DNA from: a bacterium
GTDB lineage: Bacteria > CBDUZB01 > JAGLHV01
DNA: 6,183 bases
Direction of reading: 5' to 3'
NCBI GenBank assembly: GCA_023143305.1
Contig: JAGLHV010000088.1
Location: forward strand, 1 to 6,183
The position numbers and the translations under genes are program-made. The notes beneath the pieces are model-generated. The model was not told where the DNA came from and searched no databases. It saw only the letters and a program-made list of their open reading frames with translations. Below are positions 1-5,321 of the stretch, piece after piece (the first letter of the stretch is position 1; the number at the start of each line of letters is the position of its first letter).

Positions 1-1818
1 TTCTGCATAAATAGCCAAATCAGTTATACCGGAAAGAGGATTTATATCCACTGTGCTCAGGAGATGAGGAATAATCACCGGACATTGAGAAGCAATGCTT
101 TCTAAAGCAGCGGAAGACCCCGCAACTACCGTTGCTTTTGATAATGGTAAAAGCCTGGTCAAAGAAGTATCTACGAATTTAAAAATATCTTTATTCATTT
201 TTATATTTAAAGATTTAACTAATTTAAAAACATTAAGCAAAGGGTGACTCTTAACCAGTATTTGATAATTTGGTTTATCTCTAAATGCTTGATAGGCATA
301 GAGTAAAACCTCTTTAGATTCTTTGGGATCAATAGATAAAGCAATTATTATTCTATTTTTTCTCTCTTTCCAAACTACTCTATGTTTTAATAAATATCTA
401 TAATGTTGAAATCTAATATTACCCAACACAAAAACTCTTTTTTTATCCCAACCCATATCTTTAAAAAATTTAGCAGGAATATGTCCTACACAGGCCAAAT
501 AATCAGGTTTTGGCATTGTTTGAATATCCCCCCCTTCTTTTAATTCTTCTTTATAACTAAAATAATTTAAAAGCAATAAGGGAACGTGAGTGTGTTGAAT
601 ACCTATTATTTTCGAATTTTTTCTTTTATGACCGGCAATATTCAACGCTTTTTCCCAGGCATGATTCTCAGCTAAATAAGTAATTGCTATATCTTTTTTC
701 AACTGATGAAAGAGTCTATTAAAAATACGGTAATAAATAAGCCCTTCAATTAAAACCCAACCACTGAAAGAATCATACCAATTTTTTCTAAAAATCATCC
801 AAATATTAATATTTCCCAGGTATTTAAATTTCATGGAAACATAAGATAATTTTAAAAAAAATTTTATTGACAAATAAGTATATTGCAAAAGAACAATAAA
901 AAAATCTACTATTCTTAAAAATTCTTCACAAAAAAAAAGAGAATTACCCCATTTATTTACTTTCCGGCCCAAATCAACACTTTCTACCCATTTAAAACCG
1001 CCCAGCGGAACTACCATTGCTAACCAAACAAATTGGTTTTTATATTTATACTCCATGGCTTTTTGTAATGGTTCATAGTATTTATTAATAAATTTTTTAT
1101 TTTCAACGTCTTTTTTATTTACAAGAGGAAAATAGCTTAGCAAAAGGTATTTGCTGTTTCTCAATATTTTTTTGCGGCTATTTAATCCCGACATATATAA
1201 TTTTAAAAAAACAACCCTTGCAAAAGTACGCAAAAAATATCCCCAGGCTTTTACAAAATTACTAAGAAAAAAAACAATCTCTGATTTTTTTTTATTTATT
1301 CTTAAATCATTACAGGTAACTCCTTTTTTTTTAAGGTTATTTATTATCGAACAAGTTAATTGCGAATCGTTAATGTTCAACCAAACCTCATTACAGTAAT
1401 ATCTCTGCCGAACATCTAAAACAGTTAGTAATTTAACCAACTTATGATAACTGTTTGTTTTCAATGTATTCTTCTCTGCAATTAATGAAAACCACCATAC
1501 AGAAAACGATTCAAAGGGACATTTAAAATAATCCTTTAAATTTCTATTTTTAGATATGAATAAATTGCCGAATTCGTAAATAAATTTAATATAATTGTCT
1601 TTTTCAGAAAATGCTCTTTCATTAAAATAATGAAGGAAAGGAACTTTTATAATTTCTTTCTTCCCTTGCATAATTTCAATCTCATGAACGGTTGAAGAAA
1701 TATAATCTTCATTGGTGGTCAAAGGACAAATAAATATTTTTTTATTTTCTCCAAACTTTTTAACATATTCTTTAGATCCTAAAACATTATCAAATATATA
1801 CAGAATATTTTCCGGCAC
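1..1818 (-). CDS. Glycosyltransferase-like surface carbohydrate biosynthesis protein, 3' end beyond window
   Basis: An open frame of 606 codons runs from a GTG start to the window edge without a stop. I checked it line by line and found no frameshift. The start is chosen because AAGGGG lies 5 bases upstream and the previous gene ends 12 bases away; the first in-frame ATG is about 50 codons later. The C-terminal half looks like a GT-B fold nucleotide-sugar transferase. It shows YLAENHAWEKAL (381-392), GIQHTHVP (406-413), KPDYLACVGH (437-446), LGNIRF (465-470), a strand and turn at IIIALSIDP (490-498), KSHP (523-526) and VVAGSSAALESIA (564-576), the last like the nucleotide-sugar-binding region of sialyl- or polysialyltransferase-type enzymes. 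Residues 1-360 show no motif I recognise, apart from hydrophobic stretches near 180-208 and 301-326 that could contact the membrane. The pattern resembles the Leptospira LIC13510-type surface carbohydrate proteins, recalled from memory. A role in O-antigen or capsule assembly is likely; donor and acceptor are unknown. Confidence 0.72.
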   Translation of the reverse strand, partial: MPENILYIFDNVLGSKEYVKKFGENKKIFICPLTTNEDYISSTVHEIEIMQGKKEIIKVPFLHYFNERAFSEKDNYIKFIYEFGNLFISKNRNLKDYFKCPFESFSVWWFSLIAEKNTLKTNSYHKLVKLLTVLDVRQRYYCNEVWLNINDSQLTCSIINNLKKKGVTCNDLRINKKKSEIVFFLSNFVKAWGYFLRTFARVVFLKLYMSGLNSRKKILRNSKYLLLSYFPLVNKKDVENKKFINKYYEPLQKAMEYKYKNQFVWLAMVVPLGGFKWVESVDLGRKVNKWGNSLFFCEEFLRIVDFFIVLLQYTYLSIKFFLKLSYVSMKFKYLGNINIWMIFRKNWYDSFSGWVLIEGLIYYRIFNRLFHQLKKDIAITYLAENHAWEKALNIAGHKRKNSKIIGIQHTHVPLLLLNYFSYKEELKEGGDIQTMPKPDYLACVGHIPAKFFKDMGWDKKRVFVLGNIRFQHYRYLLKHRVVWKERKNRIIIALSIDPKESKEVLLYAYQAFRDKPNYQILVKSHPLLNVFKLVKSLNIKMNKDIFKFVDTSLTRLLPLSKATVVAGSSAALESIASQCPVIIPHLLSTVDINPLSGITDLAIYAE

Positions 1819-1822
1819 TTTT

Positions 1823-1829
1823 TCCCCTT
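1823..1829 (-). promoter_or_regulatory. Ribosome binding site deciding the GTG start
   Basis: Read on the minus strand, the junction is TAATAAGGGGAAAAAGTG. The previous gene stops at the first TAA, a second TAA follows directly, and GGGG sits 5 bases before GTG. There is no ATG near this point, so this site is the main support for translation of the long downstream gene from GTG at 1816-1818. Confidence 0.6.
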
Positions 1830-1830
1830 A

Positions 1831-2754
1831 TTAATTTTTTTTTAATCCTTTTAAAAGATTATCAACCGATTCGTTTTCCATTTGAATTCTTGTTTCTCTG
1901 GCATAAGTTCCCATATGGGCAGTTAATATTATATTGTCCATGTCTTTTAAAGGCCCGTTATAAGGCTCTTCTTCAAAAACATCTAAAGCCGCTCCCCTAA
2001 TACTCTTATTCTCTAAAACCCCCTTTAATGCTCCTTCATCAACTATTCCTCCCCTGGCAGTATTTATTAATAAGGCATCTTTTTTCATAAGATTAAATTC
2101 CTTCATTCCTATAAAATTTTGCACTTTCGGAGAAAAAGGAATATGTATGGAAATAATATCGGCCTGTGATAAAAGTTGATTTAGAGGAACTATTTTGATT
2201 TTAAATTTCCGCACAAATGAAACATCGGGTTTTAATTCATATGCTATGACCTTAACATTAAACGGTTGAACCAGTTCTACTACTCTTTTACCTATCTTTC
2301 CCAACCCTATAATACCCAGGGTTTTTTTATAGAGTAATTCTCCCATAAGTTTGGCCCATTTTCCATTTCTGATATTTCGATTGCTTTCTGTTATCCGACG
2401 GCACAATGAAATAATTAATCCCAAGGTCAATTCCGCCACCGATTCGACAGGAACATCGGGAGTGGAAAAAACTTTTATCCCCATCTTTTTTGCCGCTTCC
2501 AAATCAACATTGTCTAACCCTGCCCCGCAACGGGAAATTACTTTTAAGTTATTTGCTTTTTCTAAGACTTCCATTGTTAAAGGTTCTGTCCCGGCAATTA
2601 AACCCGTTACCCCTTTCAGTAAGTCAATACTCTCTTGCGGTTTAAGTTGCCGTTTATACGGATTTAATGTGATATCCAATCCTGTTTTTTTTAATTTTTC
2701 TAAAGAATCTCCGGTAAATTTACCAAAAGAACTGGTAGAAATCAAAACCTTCAT
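1831..2754 (-). CDS. D-isomer-specific 2-hydroxyacid dehydrogenase, short phosphoglycerate dehydrogenase type
   Basis: This 307-residue NAD-dependent dehydrogenase should interconvert a 2-hydroxyacid and a 2-ketoacid in the cytoplasm. The family layout is complete. It has a substrate-domain motif RCGAGLDNVD (75-84), SVAEL (105-109), a Rossmann loop GLGKIG (150-155), and the catalytic trio R234 (in NTARGG), E263 (in FEEEP) and H280 (in LTAHMG) at the spacing of E. coli SerA (Arg240, Glu269, His292). An acidic residue after the second strand of the Rossmann fold (E173) fits NAD. The protein ends soon after the catalytic core and has no ACT regulatory domain, so it is the short form. Its ATG abuts the stop of the SDR gene (TAAATG), which suggests coupled translation. 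Serine synthesis is possible, but its place between a sugar-type SDR and a glycosyltransferase suggests it works on an acidic sugar or its precursor. The family call is firm; the substrate is inferred. Confidence 0.9.
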   Translation of the reverse strand: MKVLISTSSFGKFTGDSLEKLKKTGLDITLNPYKRQLKPQESIDLLKGVTGLIAGTEPLTMEVLEKANNLKVISRCGAGLDNVDLEAAKKMGIKVFSTPDVPVESVAELTLGLIISLCRRITESNRNIRNGKWAKLMGELLYKKTLGIIGLGKIGKRVVELVQPFNVKVIAYELKPDVSFVRKFKIKIVPLNQLLSQADIISIHIPFSPKVQNFIGMKEFNLMKKDALLINTARGGIVDEGALKGVLENKSIRGAALDVFEEEPYNGPLKDMDNIILTAHMGTYARETRIQMENESVDNLLKGLKKN

Positions 2755-3504
2755 TTAATCCCCCCCACTAACACTAAATGTTTCTCCTGTAATAAAATCT
2801 CCTGATTCCGAAGCTAAAAACAAAGCCATCCGGGAAACATCCATCGGTTCTCCCGGCCTTTTTAAAGGAATAAGTTTTATTCTGGCTTCAATATTCGGTC
2901 TTTTAAATTTTTTATGAAATGGGGTATCTATAAATCCACCCCTTATCGTATTAACCAAAATATTATAGGGCGCTCCTGCCCTGGATAACCCAATAGTAAC
3001 GGATTCCAACGCACCTTTTGCTGCCCCATAATGTAAAGAATTGGTCGACCCCCCATATTTAGCTGCAATTGAACTGATATTTATTATTTTTCCGCCTTTA
3101 TTCTTTTTCATATGAATAAAAGCCTGCCGGGCTAAAAAAAAGGGAGCTTCAACATTTAAAGAAAACGTTTCTTTCCATGATTTTTCATCCAGATTTAAAA
3201 AATGTTTATTACCGATTATTCCTCCAGCATTGTTAATAAGTATATCTATCCCTTTAAAAACACTAATGAAAGAACCTACCAACTTTGCTCTTTCTTTCGC
3301 TTTTAATAAATCAGCTTTAAAAATTTCCGCCTCTCCGCCTTTGGCTTTTATCATTTTACGCAACTTTTTTGCTCTCTCGTATCCCCGACAATAATGAATC
3401 CCAACCGTTGCTCCATAGGAAGAAAATAACTCCGCCATACATGCCCCTATTCCGGAACTTGCTCCGGTAATAAGAACTTTTTTATTTTTTATTTTTTCAA
3501 ACAT
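2755..3504 (-). CDS. Short-chain dehydrogenase/reductase (SDR), FabG/PtmA-like
   Basis: This is a 249-residue classical SDR of normal length. It has the cofactor loop TGASSGIG (13-20), D65 in KADL, NNAG (91-94), N117, and the catalytic S145, Y159 and K163 (YGAAK). Arg40 just after the second strand (HYCR) favours NADPH. The C-terminus ends in a typical VSGGD. Two details differ from the usual pattern. The Ser-Tyr spacing is 14 rather than 13 residues, and the usual PG after the sixth strand is replaced by RGG (188-190, followed by FIDT). The start is supported by AAAGGA 7 bases upstream. The gene lies 27 bases after the cytidylyltransferase and touches the next gene. By sequence alone it could be a 3-oxoacyl-ACP reductase. 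Pairing with a CMP-sugar synthetase instead suggests a sugar oxidoreductase role like PtmA in legionaminic acid synthesis; this is inference from context. Confidence 0.88.
   Translation of the reverse strand: MFEKIKNKKVLITGASSGIGACMAELFSSYGATVGIHYCRGYERAKKLRKMIKAKGGEAEIFKADLLKAKERAKLVGSFISVFKGIDILINNAGGIIGNKHFLNLDEKSWKETFSLNVEAPFFLARQAFIHMKKNKGGKIINISSIAAKYGGSTNSLHYGAAKGALESVTIGLSRAGAPYNILVNTIRGGFIDTPFHKKFKRPNIEARIKLIPLKRPGEPMDVSRMALFLASESGDFITGETFSVSGGD
2760..2766 (-). promoter_or_regulatory. G7 tract serving as ribosome binding site at the SDR/hydroxyacid dehydrogenase junction
   Basis: Seven consecutive G on the minus strand encode the last Gly-Gly-Asp of the SDR. They also sit 5 bases upstream of the dehydrogenase ATG, the usual Shine-Dalgarno distance. 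No AGGAGG-like sequence is present, so this tract is the only candidate binding site. Re-initiation by ribosomes finishing the SDR at the adjacent TAA is likely. Confidence 0.5.
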
Positions 3505-3531
3505 AAAATTATCCTTTCGCTATTTTTAATT

Positions 3532-4284
3532 TTATTTATTATGAGAAATTTCTTCCTCGGTAAAACCGTTTTTACGCAGCCAATACTCTACCTGAGGAAT
3601 CTGCCAGTCATAATCCACATCACATCCACCCCATTGTTTTAGCGGATATATTTTTTGCCCCATCCATTTCTGAGGCAACAGCCCTTTTTCCATATTCTCA
3701 AGACAGGCAGGTCTTACTATTGAAACTCCCATATCAGCAAACCAAACATCTCCCTGTGAATCTCTATCGCAATTCAATTTTTGCGGATTACCGAAGGTTT
3801 CAAAAGGGACAAAAGGATGTAATAAATTATCTTTCCCAATCTTCCTTGCTCGTAACGGACTCCACATATTATAACGGGAAACCGTTACGGCAGAATCAAA
3901 AGATGGATTAGCTCGTAAAACCTCTATCCCTTTATCAATAGTTTCGGCTAAAACATTTACAGCATTACACAATAATAAAACCACTATTTCAACATTTTTG
4001 TTAATATGAGAAACTATATGCTTATATCCGTGTACAAAAACATTTTCGCCTAAAGCTTCATCTGTGCATAATTCGCCGGGACGATGAATAATTTTTGCTC
4101 CGAAGCTGAGGGCAATGTTTTTTAACTTTTCAGAATCCGTAGTTAAAAAAACCTCATCAACATATTTTGAATTTTTTGCCGCAAGTAAAGGATAAGCCAT
4201 CAGCGGCCTTCCAAGAACCGGATATGTATTTTTCCCCGGAAATCCTTTACTACCCTCCCTACCCATCAGAATCGCAGGAATCAT
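3532..4284 (-). CDS. Acylneuraminate-type cytidylyltransferase (CMP-sugar synthetase), divergent
   Basis: This 250-residue cytoplasmic enzyme is expected to join CMP from CTP to an acidic sugar such as a nonulosonic acid. Visible family marks are the nucleotide-binding GREGSKGFPGKN (8-19), VLGRPLMAYPLLAA (23-36), DEVFLTTDS (43-51), the RPGELCTDE segment (68-76), and the metal-binding CDVDYDW (221-227). Two core segments are unusual. Glu10 replaces the first Gly of the common ARGGSKG, and the QPTSPLR segment is replaced by CNAVNVL (106-112). The middle stretch TVSRYNMWSPLRARKI (134-149) looks like the PtmB-like branch rather than NeuA or KdsB, by memory. The start at MIPAIL is needed for the first beta strand and has a strong GGAGGAGG before it. 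The ATG overlaps the radical SAM stop by 4 bases. The nucleotidyltransferase call is solid; the sugar is unknown. Confidence 0.88.
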   Translation of the reverse strand: MIPAILMGREGSKGFPGKNTYPVLGRPLMAYPLLAAKNSKYVDEVFLTTDSEKLKNIALSFGAKIIHRPGELCTDEALGENVFVHGYKHIVSHINKNVEIVVLLLCNAVNVLAETIDKGIEVLRANPSFDSAVTVSRYNMWSPLRARKIGKDNLLHPFVPFETFGNPQKLNCDRDSQGDVWFADMGVSIVRPACLENMEKGLLPQKWMGQKIYPLKQWGGCDVDYDWQIPQVEYWLRKNGFTEEEISHNK

Positions 4285-4296
4285 TTTTCCTCCTCC
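4281..4296 (-). promoter_or_regulatory. Strong ribosome binding site and ATGA stop-start overlap
   Basis: GGAGGAGG at 4289-4296 lies inside the last codons of the radical SAM gene (Glu-Glu-Glu-Lys). It is followed by AAAA and then ATGA, where ATG starts the cytidylyltransferase and TGA ends the radical SAM gene. This is the standard layout for translational coupling and links the two products in amount. Confidence 0.8.
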
Positions 4297-5258
4297 ATCG
4301 ATTTTCTAATTTCGCTGTCTCTTAGAAAACAACCGTTACATCCTTCAACTAAATGAGAATCTCCATTTTTATGGAGCTCTCTGACCTTGTTTAGTCTTTC
4401 AGCTTTCCATGCATCCTTGATCGAAACGCTCTCAATATTTCCTAAACTTAACAGGGCACGGTCATCATGATTACAGGGAATAATAGTACCATCCCACCAT
4501 ACACACATCCGTTGCCATAATTGTGGACATGCCCAGGAATAAACAATGTCCTCTTTATGTTCTTTCATTTCCTTATAATCCAGATAAGCAACTTCATCTG
4601 CACCTTTCGCCAACCAGAAATTTTTATATTCTTTCAAATGATTTATCAATTCCGGGACTAAAACAGTCTGAACTCTTACTTTAGGATAATCTATACCCAT
4701 CTTCTTTCTCAACTGTATTAGTCTCTCTACATTTTTAACTACTTTATTAAAATCAGACCCCACACGATATTTTTCATACACATCCTTTGTGTATCCCTCA
4801 AAAGATATGGTAATTCTATCAAGTTTTGCATCAATTAATTTTAAAGCTTTTTCCTCATTTAATTTTAGTCCGTGAGTATTAAAATAAACATCTATAAGCC
4901 CCTTATCTTTAGCATACTTAACAAATTTATGAATCTCCGGGTGAAGAAGCGGTTCCCCCCTGAAATTAAACTTCACTCCGTAAAGTCCGTTGTCAGCCCC
5001 TTCATCAATAATCTTTTTCACCAGATCAAATTTTATAAAACCACCCTTTATCCGTTCTCTATTATAGCAAAAAGAACATCTTAAATTGCAAGTGCTTGTA
5101 GACTCAATATCTATAAACAAAGGAAAGTCCGGTACAGTAAATTTTTCCGGACATTTGAGCCATTTTAAGCGATATTCCTTAAATCTCTCATCCTTATTTT
5201 CAAATATATTTTTACCGCCCAACACATGAAAATTTGTATTTACTCCTATTTTAATCAT
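4281..5258 (-). CDS. Radical SAM protein with SPASM-like C-terminal domain
   Basis: This is a 325-residue radical SAM enzyme. The [4Fe-4S] motif CNLRCSFC (57-64, CxxxCxxC) follows the strand FIDIESTST. FRGEPLLHPEI (99-109) is the GEP motif that holds SAM, and ISFEG (151-155) with the KYRVGSDFNKVVKNV stretch (163-177) completes the barrel pattern. The C-terminal part has C244, C252, C262, C307 and C310 around WWDGTIIPCNHD and LGNIESVSIKDAW. This matches a one-cluster SPASM domain (PF13186-like) with fewer cysteines than the classical seven-cysteine form. The start is supported by AGAGG 7 bases upstream. No precursor peptide gene is next to it, so peptide maturation is less likely than dehydrogenation, dehydration or epimerisation of a sugar or its precursor. 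The substrate is unknown. The gene overlaps the cytidylyltransferase and follows the ABC gene by 63 bases. Confidence 0.87.
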   Translation of the reverse strand: MIKIGVNTNFHVLGGKNIFENKDERFKEYRLKWLKCPEKFTVPDFPLFIDIESTSTCNLRCSFCYNRERIKGGFIKFDLVKKIIDEGADNGLYGVKFNFRGEPLLHPEIHKFVKYAKDKGLIDVYFNTHGLKLNEEKALKLIDAKLDRITISFEGYTKDVYEKYRVGSDFNKVVKNVERLIQLRKKMGIDYPKVRVQTVLVPELINHLKEYKNFWLAKGADEVAYLDYKEMKEHKEDIVYSWACPQLWQRMCVWWDGTIIPCNHDDRALLSLGNIESVSIKDAWKAERLNKVRELHKNGDSHLVEGCNGCFLRDSEIRKSMEEEK

Positions 5259-5321
5259 AAATCTTCCTCTTTTTTTTAATTTTTAAAAACCAATTATTCC
5301 GGAGGTATTTCATTATATTTT
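5259..5321 (-). other. 63-base junction between ABC exporter and radical SAM genes
   Basis: This is the longest non-coding stretch in the window. It holds the radical SAM ribosome binding site (AGAGG at 5266-5270), an A8 run just upstream, and a TATAAT hexamer at 5312-5317 with no good -35 partner at 17 bases. A short palindrome TCCGGA occurs, but there is no stem long enough, and no stem-plus-U-run order, for a terminator. Read-through from the ABC gene is the simplest reading. Confidence 0.5.

Noticed and set aside
1151..1399. Plus-strand open frame of 82 codons
   Set aside because: It lies fully antisense to the continuous minus-strand glycosyltransferase-like frame. Its Lys/Phe-rich content is the mirror of A/T runs, and it has no ribosome binding site or recognisable motif.
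1834..1842. A-run at the end of the hydroxyacid dehydrogenase as a terminator tail
   Set aside because: It encodes the final Lys-Lys-Asn, has no GC-rich stem before it, and the next gene begins 12 bases after the stop.
2351..2758. Plus-strand open frame of 135 codons
   Set aside because: It is antisense to the N-terminal half of the hydroxyacid dehydrogenase, whose motifs are complete. The plus-strand product shows no family features.
3720..3911. Plus-strand open frame of 63 codons
   Set aside because: It is antisense to the cytidylyltransferase and has no motif or supporting site.
4872..5084. Plus-strand open frame of 70 codons
   Set aside because: It is antisense to the radical SAM core including the CxxxCxxC region, with no independent support.
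5295..5310. Possible terminator around TCCGGA
   Set aside because: The palindrome is only 6 bases, with no extended stem or following T run in the right order.
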